Below, one piece after another: positions 35,610 to 45,513 of a stretch of 64,000 bases of DNA (positions are counted from its first letter, which is position 1; each line of letters opens with the position of its first letter). The stretch is taken from contig NZ_CP170485.1 in the NCBI RefSeq assembly GCF_052055585.1, positions 1,612,001 through 1,676,000 on the forward strand, in the 5' to 3' direction. The notes beneath the pieces were generated by a model. It saw nothing but the letters and a program-made list of their open reading frames with translations. It ran no database searches and had not been told where the DNA came from. The DNA comes from Oceanicaulis sp052055585. GTDB lineage: Bacteria > Pseudomonadota > Alphaproteobacteria > Caulobacterales > Maricaulaceae. Made by a program: the position numbers and the translations under genes.

Positions 35610-36065
35610 ATGGACCAGCTCGAAGTCATCAATGCCCGGATGCGGGTCTGTTTGCTATGCCAGGCCGTCGGCTTCTTCGCCTGGCAGGCAGGCGGGGGCG
35701 TTTCCGGCTCGGAACAACTGCCTGCGTCTTTCGCAGGTCCCGGACTTGTCGTGAGCCTGATCGGGTTCGGGCTCTGGCTGCTGACCCTGCTGCTCTATTT
35801 CGCGGACGCCTGGCGCGCCTACAAAACCGTCGGCCATGATGTGATCAATGACGAATGGTCCCGGGATGTGCGCCGACGGGCCGCCGAGGCCGCCTTCTGG
35901 GTCGTCACCATCTCTACCGTCCTCGCCATGACGATCAGCAATTTCGGGGTGGACGGCGGCTTCCTACTCAAAGTCCTGACCGGGCTGTCGGTCTCCAGCT
36001 TCTTTGTCGCGACCGTTGTTTATGATCGACGCGGAGATGACGACGCGGAGCTAGAGGACGCATGA
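35610..36065 (+). CDS. small membrane protein linked to an Xre regulator
   Basis: Protein of 151 residues with about four membrane helices and an acidic C-terminal tail. The ATG at 35610 has AGGAG about 7 bases upstream and fits better than the longer frame from 35526. Its first helix shares VGFFAWQAG with the preceding protein. Its stop overlaps the start of the Xre gene (ATGA). Pairs of a small membrane protein and a short Xre protein occur in many bacteria; the membrane partner may sense something or control the regulator, but no function is established here. Confidence 0.82.
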   Translation: MDQLEVINARMRVCLLCQAVGFFAWQAGGGVSGSEQLPASFAGPGLVVSLIGFGLWLLTLLLYFADAWRAYKTVGHDVINDEWSRDVRRRAAEAAFWVVTISTVLAMTISNFGVDGGFLLKVLTGLSVSSFFVATVVYDRRGDDDAELEDA

Positions 36066-36277
36066 GCCAGAGCGGACTTGAAAACGCGATGAAAGCGCTG
36101 AGGTCCGAAGCGGGTCTGACCCAGGCGGAGTTGGCGGCTCAGGTGGGCGTCACCCGCAAGACGATCAATACGGTCGAGAATGGCGTGTTCACCCCATCAG
36201 CCCTTCTGGCGTTGAAGATCGCTCGCGCCCTCGGCCAACCGGTTGAGCGGGTGTTCTGGCTCAGCGACGACGCCTGA
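36062..36277 (+). CDS. Xre family helix-turn-helix regulator
   Basis: Short DNA-binding protein of 71 residues made up of almost nothing but an HTH_3 domain: MKALRSEAGLTQAELAAQVG, then TRKTINTVENG as recognition helix, ending VERVFWLSDDA. This compact form is typical of regulators paired with small membrane proteins. It overlaps the upstream gene by four bases and probably binds the palindrome at 35572-35595 (inference). Confidence 0.93.
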   Translation: MSQSGLENAMKALRSEAGLTQAELAAQVGVTRKTINTVENGVFTPSALLALKIARALGQPVERVFWLSDDA

Positions 36278-36383
36278 ACCGCTCAGAACACGGCGCATAC
36301 ACATCCTCTTGAGCCTGATTGCCGGGCGCGTGAGCCTGCCCTAGCTTCGCTAGCCTCAGTACAGCTTCTGACTCGGACCGTTC

Positions 36384-37328
36384 ATGCCTGACGCTTCAGC
36401 GCCGCTCCTCAAATTCTCCGACCCTGTCACCACCGCCAAGGGCGAACGCCGGGCGGCGGTGGGGTTCGATACGCTCAAGACGCTGTGGTTCAACACCGGC
36501 ACGCTGTGCAATATCGAGTGCAAGAACTGCTACATCCTCAGCTCGCCGACCAATGACGCCCTCGTCTATCTGAGCGAAGCGGACGTGATCTCTTATTTGG
36601 AAGAGATCGACGCACTCGGCTTTGGCGACGTCGAGATCGGCTTCACCGGCGGCGAGCCCTTCATGAACCCGGACATGATCCGCCTCATGGAGGTGTCGCT
36701 CGAGCGCGGCCACCGCGTTCTGGTGCTGACCAACGCCATGAAGCCGATGATGCGACCGCGCGTTCAGCAAGGCCTTCTCGACCTTCAGGCGCGCCATGGC
36801 GATCGGATCGAGATGCGGCTGAGCCTTGATCACTACACGCGCGCGTATCACGACGCCGAGCGCGGCCCCGGCGGCTTTGACGCCACGATCGAGGGGATGC
36901 AGTGGCTGGCGTCGCATGGCTTCACGCTCAGCGCCGCAGGCCGCTCGCTCTGGAACGAGACCGATGCCGAGGCGCGCGCGGGCTTCAAGGCGCTGTTTGA
37001 CAGGTTGGGCGTGGACATTCCCTCAGAGGACCCGGCCCGCCTCGTGATCTTCCCCGAAATGGATGAGGCCGGCGATCCGCCCGAAATCACTGTGGCGTGC
37101 TGGGGCATTCTCGATCAGAACCCCAAGGACATCATGTGCGCCAGCCAGCGCATGGTGATCAAGCGCCGCGGCGCAGAGCGGCCGAGCGTCATCGCCTGCA
37201 CGCTCCTGCCCTATGAAAGTGAGTTCGAGCTCGCCGATACGCTGGCAGCCAGCCTCAAACCCGTCAGCCTGAACCACAAATATTGCGCCCAGTTCTGCGT
37301 TCTGGGCGGGGCGAGCTGTTCGGCCTAG
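36384..37328 (+). CDS. radical SAM protein
   Basis: Enzyme of 314 residues with the 4Fe-4S cluster motif CNIECKNC (Cys 42, 46, 49), followed by GFTGGEPFMNPD, the usual GGE region for SAM binding. The C-terminus has three further Cys (CAQFCVLGGASC) that could hold an auxiliary cluster, but there are too few for a full SPASM domain. No peptide substrate gene is seen next to it, and its reaction is unknown. A small hairpin (CTAGC/GCTAG) lies about 30 bases upstream. The stop is shared with the convergent mscS gene through CTAG. Confidence 0.9.
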   Translation: MPDASAPLLKFSDPVTTAKGERRAAVGFDTLKTLWFNTGTLCNIECKNCYILSSPTNDALVYLSEADVISYLEEIDALGFGDVEIGFTGGEPFMNPDMIRLMEVSLERGHRVLVLTNAMKPMMRPRVQQGLLDLQARHGDRIEMRLSLDHYTRAYHDAERGPGGFDATIEGMQWLASHGFTLSAAGRSLWNETDAEARAGFKALFDRLGVDIPSEDPARLVIFPEMDEAGDPPEITVACWGILDQNPKDIMCASQRMVIKRRGAERPSVIACTLLPYESEFELADTLAASLKPVSLNHKYCAQFCVLGGASCSA

Positions 37329-38695
37329 TCCTCGTCCGCTTCCGCCTGCAATGCTTTCGCACGATCCGGTAACGACTTCACATAGAGATCCATTTGCGGG
37401 AACGGGATCTCGATGCCGTCCTCGTGCAGGACTTCCCACAGGGCGAGATAGACGTCCGAGCGCACATTCGCCTGACCGTTCTGCGGATCGCGGATCCAGA
37501 AGCGCAGGTCGAAATTCACCGACGAATCCCCGAATTCCATGACATTGCAGACCGGGTCCCGCTCCGGCACGACCCGATCCACGGTCTTGGCCGCTTCAAT
37601 GGCGAGGGCCTGCACCTTCTTGAGATCGCGTGTGCCGTAAGACACGCCGAACGGCGCGTGCAGGCGGACGATCTGGTCGGACTTGGACCAGTTGGTGACG
37701 CCGTTATTGATGAAATGATCGTTCGGCAGCAGCATTTCGGTGCCGTCGCGCGTGCGGATCGACACATAGCGCGCCTGCATGCCCGTCACCCAGCCGAACT
37801 GTCCGTCCACCGAGATGGCGTCACCCGGCTTGATCGACTTGTCCGCCAACAGCGTGAAGCCCGCGGCGAAGTTCGACACGGTCTTCTGCAAGCCCAGCCC
37901 CACGCCAATACCGACCGCGCCGGAGAAGATCGCGAGCGTCGCCAGATTGAAGCCGGTCATCTGCAGCGCGATCAGCAGCGCCAGCACCGGCAGCAGCACG
38001 CCCAGAACCTTGGAGATCAGCGCGCTCAGCGCCGGGGAGATTTCTTTTGATTGCTGCAGCTGTCGATCAATGGCCCGTCCGGCGAAGCTCGCAATCGAGA
38101 ATAGCAGGCCGAAATAGATCATGGTCCGGAGCACATCGAACAGGCTCAGCTGGACCGGCTCGCCTTCGCTGGTTTCACCCAGCGGAATGGCGAGCGCCTG
38201 CAACTGGACGATCACGTCATCGAGCAGGCCGAACACATCAAGCGCGGCGATGGGCCAGACGATGTAGAAGGCCAGCGAAGACCAGAATTCAGACCGGATG
38301 ATCAGGGTGACCGCGCGAATGATCAGCCAGGCGCTCATCAGGCTGATCGCGGCGCTGATAATGGCGACAGGGCGATCAAGCGCCCCAAGCCCCACCCGGA
38401 TCACCGTCAGCACCAGATAGAGCGCGAGCGGCGTCATCAGCGCGAGCGCCGCTGTCAGCAGGCGCCGCCACAAGCCGGTCTTGATCCGCGTCTTTGTCTT
38501 TTCATGAATGAAATTGCGCAGGCGCGGCCCGAACAGCAGAGCCGGGGCGAACGCCGCCACGATCAGCGCCAGCTGAAGCGCATTGTCCATGTTCAGGGCG
38601 GACACCTGCACCCATTCCCAGATCTGCTCGGCGCGCGAGCTGATCTCGTCGACGGGGATGATGTCAGAGATGGCGGACTGAGGCTGTTGGGTCAT
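37325..38695 (-). CDS. MscS family mechanosensitive channel
   Basis: Inner-membrane protein of 456 residues. Four to six N-terminal helices come before the MscS core at about 255-430, whose pore helix reads AVGIGVGLGLQKTVSNFAAGF and is followed by DKSIKPGDAI and the beta domain (LLPNDHFINNGVTNWS). The C-terminus ends FPQMDLYV, as in other members. Opens under membrane tension to release solutes on osmotic downshock. ATG 38695 is used. Larger than E. coli MscS because of the extra N-terminal helices. Confidence 0.94.
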   Translation of the reverse strand: MTQQPQSAISDIIPVDEISSRAEQIWEWVQVSALNMDNALQLALIVAAFAPALLFGPRLRNFIHEKTKTRIKTGLWRRLLTAALALMTPLALYLVLTVIRVGLGALDRPVAIISAAISLMSAWLIIRAVTLIIRSEFWSSLAFYIVWPIAALDVFGLLDDVIVQLQALAIPLGETSEGEPVQLSLFDVLRTMIYFGLLFSIASFAGRAIDRQLQQSKEISPALSALISKVLGVLLPVLALLIALQMTGFNLATLAIFSGAVGIGVGLGLQKTVSNFAAGFTLLADKSIKPGDAISVDGQFGWVTGMQARYVSIRTRDGTEMLLPNDHFINNGVTNWSKSDQIVRLHAPFGVSYGTRDLKKVQALAIEAAKTVDRVVPERDPVCNVMEFGDSSVNFDLRFWIRDPQNGQANVRSDVYLALWEVLHEDGIEIPFPQMDLYVKSLPDRAKALQAEADED

Positions 38696-39280
38696 ACGCC
38701 CAAATTAGCGCGTTCGCCCGGCGTGTCACCAGAGCCGGTGTGGAGAGCGTCAAACTTATCCGCCCCCTCTGAAAGTCGCGCCATACTGCATCCCGTTCCT
38801 TCCAGGGCGGGCGGCCGGCGCGTTCAGGCTGGGAGGGGCGGGATGTCCCGAGGACAGAGCGTTTAACGCACACTCTGTTCGAAAAGGCGGGCCCTCACCG
38901 GGCGGTCCAGGGCAGCGGCGTCTGATGAGGCGGTGACTGCACCGGCGGCGCGACAGCGCAGAAGTCTCCGGACGGTGAACCTGAAAAAACATCTCAAGCG
39001 CGGGAGCCGGGATCGGTTCTCAAACAGCTTTTCATCCACTCAAGACGCCCCGCTCTCGCGCGACCCGTCTTCGCTCTCCCCTGCGTTTGCGCGCGGGGTT
39101 GGCGGTGTTTCCCCTTTCCACTTTTCCCGGGGAAGGCCGGGATGACGAGAGAGAAAGAACCGAGAATGAATTCCCGGGCGAGCGTAGCGAAGACCCGGGA
39201 CCTCCGTCCGCGTTAAGCGCCCTGTCCTGCGGGAGGCCCCGGCTCGGCGCTGCGCTTGGCCGGGGTTTCAGGGCAAAACA
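38696..39280. repeat. non-coding spacer with hairpin repeats
   Basis: About 585 bases without a credible gene: short frames here have odd composition and no ribosome sites. The right half has several GC-rich inverted repeats: TCCCGGG/CCCGGGA at about 39171-39200, CCCCGGC/GCCGGGG around 39237-39265, and TTTTCCCGGGGAA near 39120. The phrasing resembles dispersed intergenic repeats seen in alphaproteobacteria. The left part next to mscS must hold its promoter, which I cannot pick out. Confidence 0.45.
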
Positions 39281-39309
39281 AAAACCCCGGAGCATGGCTC
39301 CGGGGTTTT
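39281..39309 (-). terminator. intrinsic terminator of gatB
   Basis: A perfect 13-bp stem (AAAACCCCGGAGC) with a three-base loop and TTTT on the minus strand lies about 20 bases after the gatB stop. Confidence 0.92.
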
Positions 39310-39328
39310 GTTCTGAATGACGAAACGC

Positions 39329-40834
<1,506 letters not shown>

Positions 40835-40916
40835 CAGTCAGGTCTCGCATGAAATAAACGCTGCTGCAGTCATCGAACCAAAGCGCGATCAGGTCAAGCG
40901 GGCGGACGTGCGAGAT

Positions 40917-41177
40917 TCAGTGCCCAGCAAGCCTCGCGCGGCGTCGAGTCCGGTCCCAGCGACGGCGTCGCAACTGCGCTTCCCGGTCCAGCTTTGGGGT
41001 TTTCGCGCCAAGGTTCTGATAAACAAACCAATAAGCGATCTGGGCATAGATAAAACCAATTCCGCCCAGAAACATGTAAAGGCGTGTCAGTACGAAGCCC
41101 ACAATGAACATCGCCCCCACAAGGGCTAGGCCATAGCGTATGACGGGATGCCCCAGAGCTGATTTCAAAACGTCCAC
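40917..41177 (-). CDS. hypothetical small membrane protein
   Basis: Possible protein of 86 residues with two membrane helices (about 14-34 and 36-52) and a strongly basic tail (LRRRRWDRTRRRARLAGH). The start is uncertain: GTG 41177 is the first usual start codon but has poor ribosome-site spacing, and the frame upstream codes for another hydrophobic stretch without an ATG. It lies between gatB and a divergent small gene. Membrane composition argues for a real gene. Confidence 0.5.
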   Translation of the reverse strand: MDVLKSALGHPVIRYGLALVGAMFIVGFVLTRLYMFLGGIGFIYAQIAYWFVYQNLGAKTPKLDREAQLRRRRWDRTRRRARLAGH

Positions 41178-41233
41178 GCCCCCAATAAACGCGACTTTCG
41201 CGCCACCATAGACTGCGAGCAGGATGACGGCCA

Positions 41234-41260
41234 GATCCTGTAAAGTTAAACTTCAGGATC
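41234..41260. promoter_or_regulatory. inverted repeat in a divergent spacer
   Basis: GATCCTG and CAGGATC flank AAGTTAAACTT, itself almost symmetrical. It lies between two small divergent genes and may be an operator; no regulator is adjacent. Confidence 0.3.
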
Positions 41261-41344
41261 GAAGAATAGCGAGGAAACTCGGAAAACCTGATTTTCAGAC
41301 CTTGGCATAATTACCCCCAGATCAGCTTGGCAGAGCATCAAATC

Positions 41345-41608
41345 ATGACACTAACCGGCGAATGTCACACTCCGGATCAGTCCAGAACCCTGTTGTACCA
41401 GATCGATCAACCGTCTGAATCTGACATAGCCCCTTTTGAGTGCCATGTCCGCCTCACGGACAAGGCAAACGGCGACATCCTGGTCGACAACCCGGTATTT
41501 GGGGAGGATTCGTTCCAAGCGCTTCATTGCGCGACAATGCTGATCCACACATTGTCAGGATGGAAGGCAAAAATGGATGAGGCAATTATCGACAGCGGCA
41601 AACTCTAG
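41345..41608 (+). CDS. hypothetical small cytoplasmic protein
   Basis: Protein of 87 residues, unknown family, perhaps like the DUF6968 group of short proteins (CHVRLTDKANGDILVDNPVFGEDSFQAL is split here by clear strand-turn patterns). No membrane helix or catalytic motif. ATG 41345 is chosen over TTG 41327; neither has a clear ribosome site. The stop overlaps the stop of the convergent oxidoreductase gene through CTAG. Confidence 0.6.
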   Translation: MTLTGECHTPDQSRTLLYQIDQPSESDIAPFECHVRLTDKANGDILVDNPVFGEDSFQALHCATMLIHTLSGWKAKMDEAIIDSGKL

Positions 41609-42591
41609 GCTGGCGTGACGATGACGCTCCCGATTTTGTCTCCGGCCTCCACCCGTTTATGGGCGTCGGCGCACTCTTCCAGGGCGTAGACGCTGTCGAT
41701 GCGCGGTTTGAGCGCGCCTTCGGCGAGCGCACGGGTCACATCCTGAACGGCGGCGGCCCGCTGGGCCGGGGTGAGCGTATAGACGAACACGCTCTGAAAC
41801 CCGGCATTTTTGAACATCAGATCATAGAACGGCAGTTCGGGCGTCTTCTCCCCCTCGCTGCCATAGCTGGCGATCAGGCCATGCGGGCGGATCAGGGCGA
41901 CAGACGCCGCCAGATTGCCGCCGAACTCCACCTCGACGATGTGGTCAACGCCCTCGCCCTCGGTCATGGCCTCGATGGCCTCAACCACGTCCTGCTGGCG
42001 GTAATTCACCACCTCGTCCGCGCCCGCATCGAGCGCCGCTTCAGCCTTTTCAGGACCCGACACCGTGGTGATGACCTTGCCGGCGCCCATCCATTTGGCG
42101 AGCTGGATCGCCTGCAGCCCCACAGCCCCCGCGCCGCCGGTGATCAGCAGTGTCTTGCCGGTGACCGGGCCGTTGGCCGTCAGCGCGCGATGGGCGGTCA
42201 GGGCCGGAATACCCAGCGCCGCGCCCTCATCGAAACTCACAGCGTCAGGCAGCGCGCCGGTGAACTCGGCGGGCACGACGCAAATCTCCGCGCACGTTCC
42301 GCCCGCGCGCTTGAAGGCGGCGTTGAAGACAAACACCCGCTCGCCAATGCGGGCCGGGTCCACGCCCTCACCCACCGCGCGGATCACGCCCGCGCCATCC
42401 GAATGCGGGATCTGCCTTGCCACGCTCATCGGCGCGCGCAGCCCGGCGCGGGTTTTGACGTCCGACGGATTGACGCCCGACGCCTTGATGAACACCGCCA
42501 CCTCGCCGGGGCCCGGCTGGGGGTCGGGGCGTTCACCCAGCGTCAGCACATCGTCGGCTGCGCCTTGAGCCTCGTACCAGATCGCGCGCAT
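41605..42591 (-). CDS. NADPH:quinone reductase-like MDR oxidoreductase
   Basis: Medium-chain dehydrogenase/reductase of 328 residues without the structural zinc Cys cluster. GroES-like domain at 1 to about 120 (PGPGEVAVFIKASGVNPSDVK), Rossmann domain with LLITGGAGAVGLQAIQLAKW at about 147-166, binding NADPH. It resembles quinone reductase/zeta-crystallin proteins that reduce quinones or enals. ATG 42591 shares a base with the stop of the small membrane gene before it, so it is the last gene of a gatC-gatA-small-small-MDR run. Confidence 0.92.
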   Translation of the reverse strand: MRAIWYEAQGAADDVLTLGERPDPQPGPGEVAVFIKASGVNPSDVKTRAGLRAPMSVARQIPHSDGAGVIRAVGEGVDPARIGERVFVFNAAFKRAGGTCAEICVVPAEFTGALPDAVSFDEGAALGIPALTAHRALTANGPVTGKTLLITGGAGAVGLQAIQLAKWMGAGKVITTVSGPEKAEAALDAGADEVVNYRQQDVVEAIEAMTEGEGVDHIVEVEFGGNLAASVALIRPHGLIASYGSEGEKTPELPFYDLMFKNAGFQSVFVYTLTPAQRAAAVQDVTRALAEGALKPRIDSVYALEECADAHKRVEAGDKIGSVIVTPA

Positions 42592-42836
42592 CAGGACGGT
42601 TCCCCGTTCGAAGCGTCGCTGGCGGGCGCATCCGAGGCTTTGCTCGCCATGTCATCGAGCGAGCGTTTGAGCCGGGTGAAGAAGATGGTGTTCATCACCC
42701 CGATTGCGCCCGTGACCAGCAGCGTGATCCCCACCGCCATCTGCACGCCGCCCTCACCCAGTCGCCCGGACGCGAGCAACGCGCCGAATATGGCGACCAG
42801 GCCGAAGCCGATCATGAGGAGGCGGGGAAGCGGCAT
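42591..42836 (-). CDS. hypothetical small membrane protein
   Basis: Protein of 81 residues with two membrane helices (about 5-22 and 32-53) and a polar C-terminus rich in Ser, Asp and Ala. It overlaps both neighbours by one base, which is strong evidence for a real, co-translated gene. No known family; function unknown. Confidence 0.75.
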   Translation of the reverse strand: MPLPRLLMIGFGLVAIFGALLASGRLGEGGVQMAVGITLLVTGAIGVMNTIFFTRLKRSLDDMASKASDAPASDASNGEPS

Positions 42837-43126
42837 TAGTCGTCAAACCCTTTTGTTGTCTCACTGAGCTTGAGCCACAATCCTGTGACAGAGCAGGCCA
42901 TCAAACCAACAAACCCAGCGAACACAAACACGGCCCAGTCAAGGAATGCGTTCCACGGAGTAGGAAACCCATCCAGATTGACAGGCACAATGCCCATCAG
43001 CCCGATCACTCCAAGAACGATCAAGAGCATACTCACCCACGCCAGGCAGGAGAGGATCGGACGCTTCTTGAAGCTTGACCAAGATCCTCCCGCATATCCC
43101 AGCAAGGAAAGCGGCTCGAGGCTCAT
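42836..43126 (-). CDS. hypothetical small membrane protein downstream of gatA
   Basis: Protein of 96 residues with two membrane helices (about 28-50 and 64-86). The ATG at 43126 overlaps the gatA stop as TGATG, so it is translated by coupling; a longer frame from 43138 would run into gatA. Unrelated to the next small membrane gene by eye. Function unknown. Confidence 0.72.
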   Translation of the reverse strand: MSLEPLSLLGYAGGSWSSFKKRPILSCLAWVSMLLIVLGVIGLMGIVPVNLDGFPTPWNAFLDWAVFVFAGFVGLMACSVTGLWLKLSETTKGFDD

Positions 43127-44607
43127 CACCCCCACCACTGCTCCGGCTTCGCCGTAAAGCCTGCGGCCTGTTCCAGCGCGCCGCCGACGGCGAACATGGT
43201 TTCCTCATCCAGCGCCTTGGTGATGACCTGAAGGCCCAGCGGCAGGCCGTTCTTGTCCAGACCCGCGGGAACGCTCATCGCCGGGATGCCGGCGATATTG
43301 GCGGTCACGGTGAAGATGTCGTTGAGATACATCTCGATCGGGTCCGCATCGGCTTTCGACCCAATGCCAAAGGCCGCGCTCGGCGTGGTGGGCGTCAGGA
43401 TGGCGTCCACCCCTTCAAAGGCGGCGTTGAAATCCTCAAGGATCTTGCGGCGCACTTTGAGGGCCTTGAGGTAGTACGCATCGTAATAGCCCGCACTCAG
43501 CACATAGGTGCCGATGAGGATGCGGCGCTGGACTTCATTGCCGAAGCCCTGGGCGCGCGTCTTCTCATAGGTGTCGATCAGGTCTTCACCCTCGACGCGC
43601 TGGCCAAAGCGCATGCCGTCATAGCGCGCCAGGTTCGAGGAGGCTTCCGCCGGGGCGATGATGTAGTACGCCGGCAGGGCGTATTTGGTCATCGGCAGGG
43701 AAATCTCGACGATCTCCGCCCCCTGCTCTTTGAGCCATTGGGCGCCCTTCTCCCACAGCGCATCAATGTCGGACGGCATGCCGTCGACGCGATACTCTTT
43801 CGGGATGCCGATCTTCAGACCCTTCACGCCGCGGCTGACCGCGGAGACCATGTCCGGCACGTCGCCCGGATAGGAGGTGGAATCCTTCGGGTCATGGCCC
43901 GACATGACCTGAGTGAGCAGCGCGGTGTCCTTCACCGTCTTGCCGAACGGGCCCGGATGGTCGAGCGAGCTGGCGAACGCGACAACGCCCCAGCGCGAGC
44001 AGCGACCATAGGTGGGTTTTGCGCCCACAAGGCCAGTGAAGGCCGCAGGCTGGCGGATCGAGCCGCCGGTGTCGGTGCCGGTCGCGCCATAGGAAATGCC
44101 GGCCGCCAGCGCCGCCGCAGAGCCGCCAGAGCTGCCGCCGGGGACCAGTTTCTCGTCCGAGCCCTTGGCGCGCCAGGGGTTGATCACCGGGCCGGTGGCG
44201 GCGGTCTCGTTGGACGAGCCCATGGCGAATTCATCCATGGACGTCTTGCCGAAGAACACTGCGCCCGCATCCCAGAGCTTGCCGGTGACGGTGGATTCGT
44301 AACGCGGCTTGAAGCCCTTGAGGATGTTCGAGCTGGCGGTCGTTTCCACGTCATAGACGCCGAACAGATCCTTGATGGCGATCGGCGCGCCTTCCAGCGC
44401 ACCCACATCACCGCGCGCGCGGCGCGCATCAGACGCTTCGGCCATGGCCTTGGCCTTGTCGCCATCAATCGAGGTGAAGCAGTTGAGCGCGCCTTGCGCC
44501 GCTTCCGCCGCCTTCACCGTCGCTTCGGCGACTTCCACGGCCGAGAAGTCCTTCTTCTCAAGGCCGTCGAGCACATCAAACAGGGAGAGCTGGGTAAACT
44601 CGGTCAT
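43126..44607 (-). CDS. gatA: aspartyl/glutamyl-tRNA amidotransferase subunit A
   Basis: Amidase-signature enzyme of 493 residues; releases ammonia from glutamine for GatB. The Ser-cisSer-Lys triad is visible: Lys in GAPIAIKDLFG, Ser in VPGGSSGGSAAALAAG and Ser in TGTDTGGSIRQPAAF. ATG 44607 has GGAG overlapping the stop of gatC, six bases apart. Normal length. Its stop overlaps the start of a small membrane protein gene. Confidence 0.97.
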   Translation of the reverse strand: MTEFTQLSLFDVLDGLEKKDFSAVEVAEATVKAAEAAQGALNCFTSIDGDKAKAMAEASDARRARGDVGALEGAPIAIKDLFGVYDVETTASSNILKGFKPRYESTVTGKLWDAGAVFFGKTSMDEFAMGSSNETAATGPVINPWRAKGSDEKLVPGGSSGGSAAALAAGISYGATGTDTGGSIRQPAAFTGLVGAKPTYGRCSRWGVVAFASSLDHPGPFGKTVKDTALLTQVMSGHDPKDSTSYPGDVPDMVSAVSRGVKGLKIGIPKEYRVDGMPSDIDALWEKGAQWLKEQGAEIVEISLPMTKYALPAYYIIAPAEASSNLARYDGMRFGQRVEGEDLIDTYEKTRAQGFGNEVQRRILIGTYVLSAGYYDAYYLKALKVRRKILEDFNAAFEGVDAILTPTTPSAAFGIGSKADADPIEMYLNDIFTVTANIAGIPAMSVPAGLDKNGLPLGLQVITKALDEETMFAVGGALEQAAGFTAKPEQWWG

Positions 44608-44613
44608 CTGCGC

Positions 44614-44901
44614 TTACTCCACGCTCTTGGGCACAACGAAGAAGCCTTCTTCGGCTTTCGGGGCGTTGGCCAGAATATCGTCGCGCTTGCCGCCATCGGT
44701 GATCTCGTCCGCGCGCAGGGGCAGCGGGGTCTGGACCGCAGTGGTCATCGGCTCGACGCCCGTGACATCAACCTCATTGAGCATTTCGACCCAGTCGAGA
44801 ATGCCGTTGAGTTCATTGGTGAGCGAATCGAGACGGTCAGCCGGCTCGGCGATGCGGGCCAGACGCGCAATGCGCCGGACATCGTCTTGGGTCACAGACA
44901 T
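44614..44901 (-). CDS. gatC: aspartyl/glutamyl-tRNA amidotransferase subunit C
   Basis: Small subunit of 95 residues that joins GatA and GatB. The start VTQDDVRRIARLARI and the ending ANAPKAEEGFFVVPKSVE are typical. ATG 44901 has GGAG about 8 bases upstream; the long open frame to 45480 would run back over the divergent ruvX and is not used. Confidence 0.96.
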   Translation of the reverse strand: MSVTQDDVRRIARLARIAEPADRLDSLTNELNGILDWVEMLNEVDVTGVEPMTTAVQTPLPLRADEITDGGKRDDILANAPKAEEGFFVVPKSVE

Positions 44902-45024
44902 GGGCAGGTCTCCGAATGGGAGGGCAAGGCTAAGCGCTCTGCGTACCAACGCCGGTGCTGCGGCGCAAGATTGTGACGGAGTCCGGCTCTTCCCTTGCGC
45001 GGTCCAGAGGCCTAAACGGAAGCC

Positions 45025-45513
45025 ATGCTGTTTCTCGATCCCGCCCTGCTCCCCCAAGGCCCGCTGATGGCCATTGATCCCGGCACGAAAACGCTGGGCG
45101 TGGCGGTGTCCAATACCGACCGCACCCTCGTGACGCCGCTGACCACCATCCAGCGCGAGAAATTCACAAAGGACGCCCAAGCCCTGCTGAAGCTCTATGA
45201 CGAGCGCGCCTGCGTGGGTCTGATTGTCGGCCTGCCGCTGCACATGAATGGCGGGGACGGGCGTCGGGCGCAGTCTTCGCGCTCCTTCGTGACGAACCTT
45301 CTGCGTCTGCGCGACCTGCCTGTCGCCTATCAGGACGAACGCCTGAGCACCTTTGCCGCAACCGAGTCGCTGATCGAGGCCGGGGTAAAACCTTCTCACC
45401 GGAAAGACTTTGTGGATGCGCAGGCGGCGGCGGTGATTCTGGAAAGCGCCATCGCCCGCATCAATCAGGGCGTCACTCATACGCCCCTCGCCCCGGACGA
45501 TCCGAACCCATGA
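45025..45513 (+). CDS. ruvX: Holliday junction resolvase-like protein RuvX (YqgF)
   Basis: RNase H-fold protein of 162 residues. The first catalytic Asp is in MAIDPGTKTLGVAVS, followed by GLIVGLPLHMNGGDG, DERLSTFAATE and DAQAAAVILE, the family's conserved sites. Known roles are pre-16S rRNA processing and possibly junction cleavage. ATG 45025 has GGAAG upstream. It overlaps the first AEC carrier gene by 4 bases, forming an operon. Confidence 0.95.
   Translation: MLFLDPALLPQGPLMAIDPGTKTLGVAVSNTDRTLVTPLTTIQREKFTKDAQALLKLYDERACVGLIVGLPLHMNGGDGRRAQSSRSFVTNLLRLRDLPVAYQDERLSTFAATESLIEAGVKPSHRKDFVDAQAAAVILESAIARINQGVTHTPLAPDDPNP

Noticed and set aside
39032..39295. 87-residue frame in the mscS-gatB spacer
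   Set aside because: Composition is that of repeat DNA and it runs into the gatB terminator; no ribosome site.
43075..44976. 633-residue frame antisense to gatA and gatC
   Set aside because: Mirror frame of two certain genes.
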